From Bordetella sp. H567 (GTDB taxonomy: Bacteria > Pseudomonadota > Gammaproteobacteria > Burkholderiales > Burkholderiaceae_B): a stretch of DNA of 64,000 nucleotides. The notes under the pieces were generated by a model, which was given only the letters and a program-made list of their open reading frames with translations, had not been told where the DNA came from and searched no databases. The stretch covers positions 3,112,084 to 3,176,083 of the forward strand of contig NZ_CP012334.1 of the NCBI RefSeq assembly GCF_001704295.1, in the 5' to 3' direction. The translations under genes and the position numbers were made by a program. Every line of letters starts with the position of its first letter. Within the stretch, counting starts at the first letter, position 1. Positions 45,494 to 54,165 of this stretch are shown one piece after another.

Positions 45494-45961
45494 TCATCCC
45501 AGGGGCGGCAGCCGGCGTCGCAGCGTCGCGTCCTTGATGATGGCGGTGTTGGTTTCCGCATACTCGGTGACGCGGTCCAGGATCTGGTCCAGATGCCCGA
45601 TGCCGCGCAGCACGACGCGCGCAACGAAGCAGTCTTCTCCGGTGACCTTGTCGCACTCGATGAATTCCGGGATGTCCTTGAGCAGCGTCTCCACGTGCCG
45701 CAACTGGCCCGGCATGGGGCGCACGCGAACGATCGCCTCCAGCGTGTACCCCAGGGCCGCCGGGTCGACCTCGACCGTGTAGTGGCGGATGACGCCGGTT
45801 TCCTCCAGGCGTCGCAGGCGGTCCGCGACGCTGGGAGACGACATGCCGACGGTGCGCGCCAGCTCGGCGACGGGCGCCCGCGCGTTGGCCGCCAGCAGTG
45901 TGATCAGGCGCCGGTCGATCGCATCCAGCGGGTTTCCTGATTTATTAAGGTCGGAGCCCAT
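45494..45961 (-). CDS. Lrp/AsnC family transcriptional regulator
   Basis: Regulator of 155 residues with an N-terminal helix-turn-helix (LDAIDRRLITLLAANARAPVAELARTVGMSSPSVADRL) and a C-terminal RAM/ActDNA-binding fold (VDPAALGYTLEAIVRV). Such proteins usually respond to amino acids. It is divergent from the DMT transporter, so export of an amino acid or metabolite under its control is likely. Confidence 0.92.
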   Translation of the reverse strand: MGSDLNKSGNPLDAIDRRLITLLAANARAPVAELARTVGMSSPSVADRLRRLEETGVIRHYTVEVDPAALGYTLEAIVRVRPMPGQLRHVETLLKDIPEFIECDKVTGEDCFVARVVLRGIGHLDQILDRVTEYAETNTAIIKDATLRRRLPPLG

Positions 45962-46005
45962 TTTTTACCTCCACTACCAAGGAACATGGTCTTTTATATC
46001 GTTGA

Positions 46006-46018
46006 TTGGCCATGCCAA
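46006..46018. promoter_or_regulatory. dyad between lrp-like and DMT transporter genes
   Basis: TTGGC-CAT-GCCAA, a perfect 5-3-5 inverted repeat flanked by further weak symmetry, in the AT-rich intergenic region. Lrp-type regulators bind short dyads in their divergent promoter regions. Candidate only. Confidence 0.4.
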
Positions 46019-46157
46019 ATCGTCAATTCGCCTGGGATAATCTTCTCCGTACGCTACTTCGATGCGGCCTGCCCGCGCAAGTCCGCGTTTCCACGTATCT
46101 TCCTTCGCGGACCGGCCAACCCGCCCCGCGGCGACCACGTTTCTAGAGGACACCATC

Positions 46158-47057
46158 ATGGCGACATCCACCGAACGCACCGGCGCCGTGCAAATGAGCG
46201 CCGCAATGGCCATGTCCGGCACCTTGGGGTTTTTCGTGCTCCAGTCCGGGCAGACGCCGTTCAATGTCGTGTTCTTCCGCTGTGTGTTCGGCGCGCTGGC
46301 GCTGCTGGTCTATTGCCATGCGCGTGGCCTGCTGTCACGGCGCTATTTCACGCGCGCCAGCCTGTTGATGGCGGTGGCGGCCGGCGCGGCGCTGGTGATG
46401 AACTGGGTACTGCTGTTTTCGGCCTACCGCCTGGCTTCGATTTCGCTGTCGACGGCGGTGTACAACTTCCAGCCCTTCTTCCTGATGGCGCTGGGCGCGA
46501 TCTTCCTGGGCGAACGGCCCAGCGCGACCAAGATCGCCTGGGCCGTGGTGGCCTTCGGCGGACTCTTGCTCCTGCTGCAATTGAAGGCCAACCAGGTGTC
46601 CTGGCATGACCAGCACCTGCTGGGCTTGCTGCTGGGCATGGGCGCGGGCGCGCTTTACGCCGTCACCGCCATCATCGTCAAGCGGCTGGCGCATGTTCCG
46701 CCGCATCTGCTGGCCTTGGTGCAGGCCGCGGTCGGCATCGCGATGCTGGCGCCGATGGCGGACTTCTCGGCATTGCCCACGCTGCCGGCGCAGTGGGGCT
46801 GCCTGGTGGTGCTGGGCGTGGCGCATACCTGCCTGATGTACATCCTGCTTTACTCCGCCATCCAGAAGCTGGCCACGCCCATGCTGGCGGCCCTGTCCTT
46901 CATCTACCCGGCCGTCGCCATCCTGGTCGACTATGCCTTCTTCGGCCAGCATCTGGATCCGGCGCAGGCACTGGGCATCGCACTGATCCTGCTGGCGGTG
47001 GCGGGCGTGACGCTGAACTGGCGGCTGTGGCCGGCGAAAACCGCGCGCATGGCTTAA
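46158..47057 (+). CDS. DMT superfamily (EamA) transporter
   Basis: Inner-membrane protein of 299 residues with about ten helices in two EamA halves; LAS(I)SLSTAVYNFQPFFLMALGAIFLGERP in the first half and LATPMLAALSFIYPAVAILVDYAFFGQ in the second are the usual conserved pieces. Likely exports an amino acid or metabolite. ATG 46158 follows AGAGGACACC. Divergent Lrp-type gene is its probable regulator. Confidence 0.9.
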   Translation: MATSTERTGAVQMSAAMAMSGTLGFFVLQSGQTPFNVVFFRCVFGALALLVYCHARGLLSRRYFTRASLLMAVAAGAALVMNWVLLFSAYRLASISLSTAVYNFQPFFLMALGAIFLGERPSATKIAWAVVAFGGLLLLLQLKANQVSWHDQHLLGLLLGMGAGALYAVTAIIVKRLAHVPPHLLALVQAAVGIAMLAPMADFSALPTLPAQWGCLVVLGVAHTCLMYILLYSAIQKLATPMLAALSFIYPAVAILVDYAFFGQHLDPAQALGIALILLAVAGVTLNWRLWPAKTARMA

Positions 47058-47070
47058 CATCGACGCACGC

Positions 47071-47100
47071 GCAAGCCGTCCGCGCGGACGGCGCGCTTGC
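47071..47100 (+). terminator. hairpin between DMT gene and lipoate ligase genes
   Basis: Stem GCAAGC / GCTTGC enclosing an inner stem CGTCC / GGACG with loop GCGC and a four-base bulge. It ends 13 bases before the next ATG, so it either terminates the DMT message or affects initiation of the ligase genes. Confidence 0.4.
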
Positions 47101-47113
47101 CCGAGGAATTCCC

Positions 47114-47389
47114 ATGCACGGCGAATACAAGGTGCCCGGCGGCAAGCTGGTCGTGGCCGACTTGCAGGTCGACGGCGGCGCGCTGGCCCGGGTCAGCATC
47201 AGCGGCGACTTTTTCCTGGAACCCCCCGAAGCGCTCGCGGAAATCGACCGCGCACTGACAGGCCTGTCCGTGCAGGCCAGCGAAGCGGAAATCGCCTTGG
47301 CGGTCGCCCTGGCCCTGCCGCGCGGCACGGAAATGTTCGGCTTCTCGCCGGAAGCGGTGGCCATCGCGGTGCGGAGGGCGCTGGCATGA
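47114..47389 (+). CDS. lipoate-protein ligase accessory (C-terminal-domain) protein
   Basis: Ninety-one residues starting HGEYKVPGGKLVVADLQV and SISGDFFLEPPEAL, matching the C-terminal domain of LplA as a separate protein. In archaea such as Thermoplasma a similar small protein (LplB) is needed for the adenylation step. Its stop overlaps the start of the catalytic gene as ATGA. GAGGAA lies 6 bases before the ATG. Confidence 0.88.
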   Translation: MHGEYKVPGGKLVVADLQVDGGALARVSISGDFFLEPPEALAEIDRALTGLSVQASEAEIALAVALALPRGTEMFGFSPEAVAIAVRRALA

Positions 47390-48162
47390 CACGCACCGCC
47401 TGGCGCGACCACGATTGGCAATTGATACGCGAGGGGGCGCGCACACCCTTGCAGCACATGGCGCTGGATGCCGTGCTGTGCGACGAGGTGGCCGCCGGGC
47501 GCCGCCCCCCTACCCTGCGGTTCTGGGAATGGGCGGCGCGCGCCGTGGTCATCGGCCGCTTCCAGTCCCTGAAGAACGAAGTGGACGCGGACGGCGCGCG
47601 CCGCCATGGCGTGGAGGTCGTGCGGCGCGTGAGCGGCGGCGGCGCGATGTTCGTCGAGCCGGGCAACACCATCACGTATTCCGTCTACGCGCCGCTGTCG
47701 CTGGTCGAAGGCATGAGCTTTCAGGAATCCTATGCCTTCCTGGACCTATGGACGCTGCAAGCCCTGCAGTCGCTGGGCATCAAGGCCTGGTACCAGCCCT
47801 TGAACGACATTACCTCTGAAGGCGGCAAGATCGGCGGCGCGGCGCAGGCCCGGCGCGGCAAGGCGGTGCTGCATCACGTCACCATGGCCTACGACATCGA
47901 TGCGGACAAGATGGTGCAAGTGCTGCGCATCGGCCGCGAAAAGCTTTCCGACAAGGGCACGACCAGTGCGAAAAAGCGCGTCGATCCGCTGCTGACGCAG
48001 ACCGGCATGCCGCGGGAACAGATCATCGACCGTATGATCCAAGTCTTCCGGGATACCCACGGCCTGCGGCCGGGCGCCATCACCGAAGCCGAACTGGCGG
48101 AGGCCGATCGCCAGGCGCGCGAGCGTTTCGGCAGTGAAGCCTGGCTGGCGCAAGTGCCCTGA
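47386..48162 (+). CDS. lipoate-protein ligase catalytic subunit (LplA family)
   Basis: Attaches lipoate to lipoyl domains of 2-oxoacid dehydrogenases and GcvH. The 258-residue protein has RRVSGGGAMFVEPGN (lipoate pocket), SEGGKIGGAAQAR with the conserved Lys, and HHVTMAYDID. It lacks the C-terminal domain, supplied by the upstream gene. Lipoyl- or octanoyltransferase activity cannot be ruled out. Confidence 0.9.
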   Translation: MTRTAWRDHDWQLIREGARTPLQHMALDAVLCDEVAAGRRPPTLRFWEWAARAVVIGRFQSLKNEVDADGARRHGVEVVRRVSGGGAMFVEPGNTITYSVYAPLSLVEGMSFQESYAFLDLWTLQALQSLGIKAWYQPLNDITSEGGKIGGAAQARRGKAVLHHVTMAYDIDADKMVQVLRIGREKLSDKGTTSAKKRVDPLLTQTGMPREQIIDRMIQVFRDTHGLRPGAITEAELAEADRQARERFGSEAWLAQVP

Positions 48163-48236
48163 GACCCCCGCACCCCGTGCCCGCCCCCGCGCGGCTGGAC
48201 TCCCGTACACCCCACCACAGACGCACCAAGGACATG

Positions 48237-49103
48237 ATGCCCGTATTCCACCCAGCGCCCGCCGATCACCGCTTGCCCGCGGCGCCGCCCCGGCCTTGGC
48301 GGCACGCGACGGCGATGCGCCATGCCACGCGCGGCATGCTGGCCTGCCTGCTGGCGCTGCTGGCCGCGTGCGGAAGCTCCCCGCCCGCCGATATCAGCCT
48401 GGCGCCCAGGAGCGCGCCGGCGGCCGACGCCGGCGACGTCAAGGTCGACAGTGTCAAGTGGAGCCGTACGAAGCCGGGCTGCAAGGGCGAATGCCCACGC
48501 ATCGAAGTGGATACCATCGCCTTTCCGGGCATCCCCAAGCTGACCGCCTTGGTGGACCATGTGCTGGCCTATATGACGGGTGTGGATCGCAATCGGCGCC
48601 GGCCATATGAAACGCTGAACGAATACGCCCAGTTCTTCTTCCAGACGGCCCAGCCGCGCGACGAAACCTGGTTCAAGGCCAGTGTGAAGGACACGGTGGG
48701 CGACATCATCGCGATCGAGCTGCACACGGGCCAGTACGTGACCGGCGCCGCGCACCCTATCCCGGCCACGCAATACATGAACTGGGAACGCAGCAAGGGG
48801 CGCGTGCTGGCGCTGGGCGAGGCGATCCTGCCGGGGCGCGGGCCGCAGTACGTCGAGGCGCTGAAGGCCGCGCACGCACGCTGGCTGAAGACCAACGACG
48901 ACTACAAGCGCGACCCCGCGGCGTATGCCAAGCTGTGGCCCTACGAGCCTTCGGACAATTTCGCGCTGACCCGCGAAGGCATGACGGTGAAGTACGACGC
49001 CTACACCATCGCGCCCTATTCCTACGGCGAACCGGAGCTGAAGATTCCGTACAAGGACCTGGTCGGCATCCTGCGGCCGGAATTCATCCCAAGCCGGAAC
49101 TGA
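48237..49103 (+). CDS. DUF3298/RsiV-like lipoprotein
   Basis: About 288 residues. A lipobox LLAAC follows an Arg-rich lead; the mature part shows EVDTIAFPGIPKLTALVDHVL and the C-terminal domain with LTREGMTVKYDAYTIAPYSYGEPELKIPYKDL, typical of DUF3298 (RsiV/PdaC-like). RsiV in Bacillus binds lysozyme; function here is unknown. The start is uncertain: AAGGA at 48228-48232 favours ATG 48237, but ATG 48315 would give a more usual signal peptide and GTG 48177 is also open. Confidence 0.75.
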   Translation: MPVFHPAPADHRLPAAPPRPWRHATAMRHATRGMLACLLALLAACGSSPPADISLAPRSAPAADAGDVKVDSVKWSRTKPGCKGECPRIEVDTIAFPGIPKLTALVDHVLAYMTGVDRNRRRPYETLNEYAQFFFQTAQPRDETWFKASVKDTVGDIIAIELHTGQYVTGAAHPIPATQYMNWERSKGRVLALGEAILPGRGPQYVEALKAAHARWLKTNDDYKRDPAAYAKLWPYEPSDNFALTREGMTVKYDAYTIAPYSYGEPELKIPYKDLVGILRPEFIPSRN

Positions 49104-49182
49104 ACGCGCGCGCCGGGCGACCACGGCCCACGGCCGTGCCGCGGCGCGCAGGGCGACCCCAGCCGCTTCTTCCCCGCACTTA

Positions 49183-49198
49183 TTGACTATCTGGTCAC
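49183..49198. promoter_or_regulatory. TetR-type operator copy a
   Basis: TTGACTA-TC-TGGTCAC, one base off the 16-bp palindrome TTGACYA-NN-TRGTCAA shared by the cluster. It lies about 180 bases before the aldehyde dehydrogenase gene and about 90 bases upstream of copy b, so it may be an auxiliary site. Confidence 0.55.
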
Positions 49199-49279
49199 TT
49201 TTTATCCCAGCATCATGACCTCGCCCTTGCTGTTAGCCCTATAACGTGACAACCCGCCTAGGGTAATCCCTCTCCCGTC

Positions 49280-49304
49280 TTGACATGGTTGACCAACTAG
49301 TTAA
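49280..49304 (+). promoter_or_regulatory. promoter with TetR-type operator copy b
   Basis: TTGACA at 49280-49285 is a good -35 hexamer; a weak -10 would fall near 49303. The operator TTGACCA-AC-TAGTTAA (49289-49304) fills the spacer, which would let a bound repressor block RNA polymerase. It serves aldehyde dehydrogenase and the genes after it. Confidence 0.6.
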
Positions 49305-49363
49305 ACATTCAAGGCCACGGACGGACGCCGGCTCCGGCGTCGCGGCACTCAGCAGGGGTTGCA

Positions 49364-50791
49364 GTGGGCAAGATACAGAGCTACATCCATGGCGCGACGG
49401 TGGACCATGCGGGCAACACCTTGCCCCTCGTGTCACCGGTCGATGCTTCGGTCGTCGGCGAGCTTGTCGACGCGCCCGATGAAATCGTGACGCAAGCGGT
49501 CCAGGACACCGCGCAGGCATTCCAAGCCGCGCGCGGGATAGCCGCCGCGGACCGCATCGGCTGGCTGCACAAGGCCGCTGAAACCATCGAAGGTCACGCG
49601 GGCGAGCTGATCGAACTGATCATCCACGACATCGGCAAGCCACGCAGGGCCGCCACCTTCGAAGTTGGCCGGGCCGCGCAATTCGTCCGCGCCACCGCCG
49701 CGCAAGCGCAGACGTTTGGGGGCGAATGCCTGCCGCTGGATGTGACGCAGGCCGGCGCGGGCCGCATCGGCATCACGCGGCATGTGCCATACGGGGTGGT
49801 CGCCGCGATCACGCCCTTCAATGCGCCGATCAACCTGCTTATCCAGAAGGTCGCGCCCGCTCTTGCCGTGGGCAATGCGGTGGTCGTCAAGCCGCATCCA
49901 TCCGGGACACGCGTCGCGATCAAGGTGGCCGAGCTTTTCCTGAAGGCCGGCCTGCCCGCGGGCATGTTCAACGTCGTGACGGGCGACCGCGGACCGGCCC
50001 TGGCGCTGGCCGGCGCGCGGGAGGTGGCGGTGGTCACCTTTACCGGCGGGACGAAAGCGGGCGAGGCGCTGATCCGCGCCGCAGGCGCGCGCAAATTCGT
50101 CGCCGAGCTGGGCTCGAACGCGGCGAACATCGTCCTGGACGATGCCGACCTGGGCGATGCGGCGACACGCATCGCCGCCGCCGGCTTCGAAGCGAGCGGG
50201 CAGCAATGCGTTTCCGCCCAGCGCGTAATCGTCGCGGCCGGCGTCTATGACGATTTCCTATCGCATTTCGTCAAGGCCGCCGGCGCGCTGCGGGCGGGCG
50301 ACCCCGCCGACCCACGCACGGATCTGGGCCCGATGGTTTCGTTGGCGCAGGCCGGACGGGTCATGGCGATGGCGCGCGACGCCATCGCTCGCGGCGGCCG
50401 CTATGCGCTCGAGCCGCGCCAGGACAAATGCATGGTGACGCCGGGCATCCTGGTCGATGTGCCGCGCAGCGCCAGCCTGTGGCGCGACGAGGTTTTCGGG
50501 CCGCTGGTCGTGGTCGAACGGGCGACGGATGTCGACGAGGCGCTGCGCCTGGGCAACGATACGCCGTTCGGGCTGCAAGGCGCCGTGTTCACGCGGGATA
50601 TCGCGCGGGCGCTTCGCTTCGCCGATGAATTCGACGTCGGTTCCATGTGGATCAACGAAGCCAGCCGCTTCCGCCTGGATACCTATCCATTCGGTGGCGT
50701 CAAGCAATCCGGTTTTGGCCGCGAAGGCGTGCGCTACGCGATGGAGGAACTGTCGCAGCTCAAGTTCATCGGCATCCGGCCGGTCGCCTGA
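49364..50791 (+). CDS. NAD(P)-dependent aldehyde dehydrogenase
   Basis: ALDH superfamily, 475 residues. Asn 153 (PFNAP), Lys 176, Glu 248 (VAELGSNAANIVL) and the catalytic Cys 282 (GQQCVSAQR) are all present. The GTG start at 49364 has AGGGG 8 bases upstream. It oxidises an aldehyde, possibly a semialdehyde from the pathway of this cluster. First gene of a plus-strand set running to coxL; the esterase gene starts 3 bases after its stop. Confidence 0.92.
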   Translation: MGKIQSYIHGATVDHAGNTLPLVSPVDASVVGELVDAPDEIVTQAVQDTAQAFQAARGIAAADRIGWLHKAAETIEGHAGELIELIIHDIGKPRRAATFEVGRAAQFVRATAAQAQTFGGECLPLDVTQAGAGRIGITRHVPYGVVAAITPFNAPINLLIQKVAPALAVGNAVVVKPHPSGTRVAIKVAELFLKAGLPAGMFNVVTGDRGPALALAGAREVAVVTFTGGTKAGEALIRAAGARKFVAELGSNAANIVLDDADLGDAATRIAAAGFEASGQQCVSAQRVIVAAGVYDDFLSHFVKAAGALRAGDPADPRTDLGPMVSLAQAGRVMAMARDAIARGGRYALEPRQDKCMVTPGILVDVPRSASLWRDEVFGPLVVVERATDVDEALRLGNDTPFGLQGAVFTRDIARALRFADEFDVGSMWINEASRFRLDTYPFGGVKQSGFGREGVRYAMEELSQLKFIGIRPVA

Positions 50792-50794
50792 GCC

Positions 50795-51715
50795 GTGGAA
50801 CCGACGCCCGCGATTCCCGCTTCCCTGCGCCAGCTCTTGGCCGATATCGGCCCGGTTTGGGGCCAGGACGTCGCCAACAATGTCCGTCGCATCGTCGATG
50901 CCTACACGCCCATCCTGGCGCACGCTTCCAAGGACGGCGTGGAAATGGTCCGCGACCTGCCCTACGGCGATGACGAGCGCCAGCGCCTGGACATCTACAC
51001 GCCGCGGCGAGAGGGGCGCCGCCCGGTGGTCCTGTTCCTGCATGGCGGCGCCTTCGTCGACGGACATCGGGACCGCAGCCCGGAAGTCTATGCCAACGTG
51101 CTGTACTACTTCGCCCGCCAGGGCTGCGTCGGCGTCAACGTGGAATACAGGCTGGCGCCCGCGCACACCTACCCCAGCGGCACGCTGGACGTCGCGGGCG
51201 CCGTGGCGTGGGCGCGCCGGCATATCGCCCGGTACGGTGGCGACCCCGAACAGATCTACCTGATGGGCCATTCCGCGGGCGCGGCGCACGCCGCATCGTA
51301 CGCCTACGACCGCCGTCACCAGCCGGCGCAAGGCCATGGCCTGCGCGGCCTGATCGTCGTCAGCGGCCGCGTTCGCGCGGAGAACGTTGCCGAAAATCCC
51401 AACGCCCGCAAGGTCGAGGCCTATTACGGCGGCGACGCCACACGATATGACGATGTATCGCCCGTGACACACGTCGATGCGCAAAGCCCCCCCACGATGG
51501 TGGCCTTTGCCGAGTACGAAAACCCACTCATCGACCTGTATTGCCTGGAACTGGCCAGCCGGCTTGCCGTTGCCAAGCGCCAGGCGCCGCGCATGGCCTA
51601 TGCCCGCGGCCATAACCATACGTCCATCATTGCCCACTTCAACACGGCCGAGGACTGGCTGGGCAAGGAAATCATGGCATTCATTCACGACTGTACGCGC
51701 CAGGCACTGCGCTAG
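50795..51715 (+). CDS. alpha/beta hydrolase (hormone-sensitive-lipase type)
   Basis: Esterase or amidase of 306 residues. The oxyanion motif HGGAF is at residues 83-87, the nucleophile Ser 160 in GHSAGA, and the His in GHNHTS. GTG start directly after the aldehyde dehydrogenase. The family hydrolyses small esters; kynurenine formamidase-like amide hydrolysis is an alternative. Context suggests release of an acid for the decarboxylase and hydroxylase genes downstream. Confidence 0.9.
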   Translation: MEPTPAIPASLRQLLADIGPVWGQDVANNVRRIVDAYTPILAHASKDGVEMVRDLPYGDDERQRLDIYTPRREGRRPVVLFLHGGAFVDGHRDRSPEVYANVLYYFARQGCVGVNVEYRLAPAHTYPSGTLDVAGAVAWARRHIARYGGDPEQIYLMGHSAGAAHAASYAYDRRHQPAQGHGLRGLIVVSGRVRAENVAENPNARKVEAYYGGDATRYDDVSPVTHVDAQSPPTMVAFAEYENPLIDLYCLELASRLAVAKRQAPRMAYARGHNHTSIIAHFNTAEDWLGKEIMAFIHDCTRQALR

Positions 51716-51765
51716 GCCCCGGCGCGCATTCCTTCAATCCCTTGCTCTGAATCTGGAGATCCATC

Positions 51766-52758
51766 GTGGCTAAATTGCAGTTGAGTCTTGGCGTGTGCGA
51801 CTACGATCGTACGCGCGCGGTGCTGGACGGACGCGCGCCGGTCGAGGGCTGCGACATCGTCGGCGTAGCGGTCGAGCCGGAAGAGGCGTTTCATCGGGCG
51901 TTCCGGTTTCGGGAATTCGATATCACCGAGATGTCCCTGAGCAGCCACACCATGATGACCTCGCGCGGCCAGAACGAATACGTGGGGATCCCCGCCTTCG
52001 TCTCGCGGCTGTTTCGCCATTCTGGCGTATACATCCGCACCGACCGCGGCATCCGCAGCGGCGCCGACCTGGCCGGCAAGAAAATCGGCCTGCCCGAATA
52101 CCAGATCACGGCCAACGTGTGGATACGCGGCATCCTGCAGGACGATTTCGGCCTGAAGCCAGCCTCCGTGCAGTGGCGGCGTGGCGGCCTGGAGGACGCC
52201 GGCCGCGGCGAGCGCGCGCCCATCAAACTTCCCGCGGATATCGATCTCCAGCAGATTCCAGACGACAGGACGCTGTCCGGCATGCTGGAAGCGGGCGAGC
52301 TGGATGGCCTGATCAGCGCACGCGCGCCGTCCTGTTTCCTGAAAGGCGCGCCCAATGTGGACCGGCTGTTCCCGAAGTACCGCGAGACCGAGGCGGACTA
52401 CTTCCGCCGCACCGGCATATTCCCCACCATGCACGTCATTGGCATCCGCAGGTCGCTGGTGGAGCAGCACCCTTGGCTGCCGGTAAGCATTTTCAAGGCA
52501 TTCATCAAGGCCAAGGAATTCGCCATGTACGAGCTCGGGCAGATCGGCCACCTGTTCAACAGCCTGCCATGGGGTGTCGCCGAATTCGACGACGCCCGCA
52601 AGCTGATGGGTGAGGATTACTGGAGCTATGGCTTCGGATCGAACAAGCACGTCCTCGAAACCTTTACCCGCTACCATCACGAACAGGGCTTGTCCGCGCG
52701 TAAGGTAGCCCCTGAGGAACTGTTCGCCGAATCATCGCTGGACCTCACCAAGATCTAG
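51766..52758 (+). CDS. 4,5-dihydroxyphthalate decarboxylase-like protein
   Basis: Protein of 330 residues with a periplasmic-binding-protein fold but no signal peptide, as in PhtD/Pht5. Markers are GVCDYDRTRAVLDG, the FDITEMSLSSH segment, IPAFVSRLFRHSGVYI and KKIGLPEYQITANVW. Known members decarboxylate 4,5-dihydroxyphthalate; others are untested. The GTG start has GGAG about 8 bases upstream. Between an esterase and a molybdenum hydroxylase, decarboxylation of a hydroxylated aromatic or pyridine carboxylate is a reasonable proposal. Confidence 0.85.
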   Translation: MAKLQLSLGVCDYDRTRAVLDGRAPVEGCDIVGVAVEPEEAFHRAFRFREFDITEMSLSSHTMMTSRGQNEYVGIPAFVSRLFRHSGVYIRTDRGIRSGADLAGKKIGLPEYQITANVWIRGILQDDFGLKPASVQWRRGGLEDAGRGERAPIKLPADIDLQQIPDDRTLSGMLEAGELDGLISARAPSCFLKGAPNVDRLFPKYRETEADYFRRTGIFPTMHVIGIRRSLVEQHPWLPVSIFKAFIKAKEFAMYELGQIGHLFNSLPWGVAEFDDARKLMGEDYWSYGFGSNKHVLETFTRYHHEQGLSARKVAPEELFAESSLDLTKI

Positions 52759-52789
52759 CGTTGCAGCGCATGCCACCCCGGGGACCGAA

Positions 52790-53671
52790 GTGAAGCCAGC
52801 GCCATTCAATCTGCATCTGCCGCGCACGCTGCAGGAAGCCCTGCGGCTCCTCGCCGACGCGCCGAACGCACGCGTGATCGCCGGCGGACAATCGCTCATG
52901 CCTATGCTCAACCTGCGTCTGGCAATGCCGGATGACGTCATCGATCTCAACGGCGTCGAAGGCTTGGGCTACATCCGCGAGGAAAACGGCGAAATCGCCA
53001 TCGGTGCCATGACCCGCCAGCGAGACCTGGAGTTTTCCGCGCTGATCGCCGAGCGCGTGCCGGTCCTGCGCGCCGCCATCCTCAATGTCGGCCATCGCCA
53101 GACCCGCAACCGCGGCACCATCGGCGGCAGCGTATGCCATATGGACCCGTCGGCCGAATTGCCTGCCATGTGCGTGCTGCTGGACGCGCGGATGGTCGTC
53201 CACGGCGCGCGGGGCCGACGCGAGGTGCCGGCCATCGAGTTCGCCTCGGGACCGATGTCCACCTGCCTGAGTTCCGATGAGCTTCTGACGGAGATCCGCG
53301 TACGGCCCTGGCGGCCGGGACACGGGTGGTGCTTTGTCGAATACGCGCGGCGCCACGGTGACTTCGCGGTGGCCTCGGCCTCCGCCCTGGTGGAACGGGA
53401 TGCGTCCGGCCGGCTCACGCGGGCGGCGCTCGCCTTGGGTGGCGTCTGTCAGACGCCGGTCCGCCTGGCAGACGCCGAACGGCTGCTGGTCGAGGGCAAC
53501 GGCACTCCAGAAGCATTACGCGCCGCGGCGGAGCAGGCGCGCCTATGCGACGCCCTGGAGGACCCCGCCTACCCCGCATGGTATCGGCAACGCCTGGCGA
53601 GCCGCCTGTTGCACGACGCCATGGAACAAGCGCTGGCGCGCGCCGCCGGACCGCATGGGAGCACGCAATGA
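52790..53671 (+). CDS. molybdenum hydroxylase FAD-binding subunit (CoxM type)
   Basis: Medium subunit of a xanthine-dehydrogenase-family enzyme, 293 residues. FAD-binding motifs AGGQSLMPMLNLRL (about residue 27) and TIGGSVCHMDPSAELP (about residue 110) are clear. It passes electrons from the Fe-S subunit to an acceptor. The GTG start is used; the stop overlaps the 2Fe-2S gene as ATGA. Gene order M-S-L matches the CO-dehydrogenase-type layout. Confidence 0.93.
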   Translation: MKPAPFNLHLPRTLQEALRLLADAPNARVIAGGQSLMPMLNLRLAMPDDVIDLNGVEGLGYIREENGEIAIGAMTRQRDLEFSALIAERVPVLRAAILNVGHRQTRNRGTIGGSVCHMDPSAELPAMCVLLDARMVVHGARGRREVPAIEFASGPMSTCLSSDELLTEIRVRPWRPGHGWCFVEYARRHGDFAVASASALVERDASGRLTRAALALGGVCQTPVRLADAERLLVEGNGTPEALRAAAEQARLCDALEDPAYPAWYRQRLASRLLHDAMEQALARAAGPHGSTQ

Positions 53672-54165
53672 ACCAGGATAAAAACGCGCTGCACGGCATC
53701 GTGCTCCATGTGAACGGACAGGAAAGGCGCGCCATCGTCGAGTCGCGGACGACCCTGGCGGACTGCCTGCGCAACGAACTAGGCCTGACCGGCACGCACC
53801 TGGGCTGCGAACATGGCGTCTGCGGCGCCTGCACCGTGCTGGTGGACGGGCATAGCGCGCGTAGCTGCCTGATGCTGGCGCGACAGGCCGAACGCCACGA
53901 GGTGCGCACGGTCGAGGCGCTGGAAGAGCAAGGCCGGCTCAATACACTGCAACAAGCCTTCCAGGACCTGCATGGCCTGCAATGCGGCTTTTGCACACCG
54001 GGCATACTCATGACACTGACCGAGTTGCTGCGCGAGCAGCCGGATGCCGACGAACCGGCGGTCCGCGATGCCCTGTCCGGCCATCTGTGCCGCTGCACGG
54101 GATACCAGAACATCGTCGCCGCGGCCATGGAGGCCCTGCGGCGCCAGAGGGGTAAGGCAGCATGA
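53668..54165 (+). CDS. molybdenum hydroxylase [2Fe-2S] subunit (CoxS type)
   Basis: Small subunit of 165 residues. Plant-ferredoxin-type cluster ligands Cys 47, 52, 55 and 67 (GCEHGVCGAC), and the second cluster ligands Cys 106, 109, 141 and 143 (CGFCTPG, CRCTGYQ) are complete. ATGA overlaps with both neighbours. Confidence 0.95.
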   Translation: MNQDKNALHGIVLHVNGQERRAIVESRTTLADCLRNELGLTGTHLGCEHGVCGACTVLVDGHSARSCLMLARQAERHEVRTVEALEEQGRLNTLQQAFQDLHGLQCGFCTPGILMTLTELLREQPDADEPAVRDALSGHLCRCTGYQNIVAAAMEALRRQRGKAA

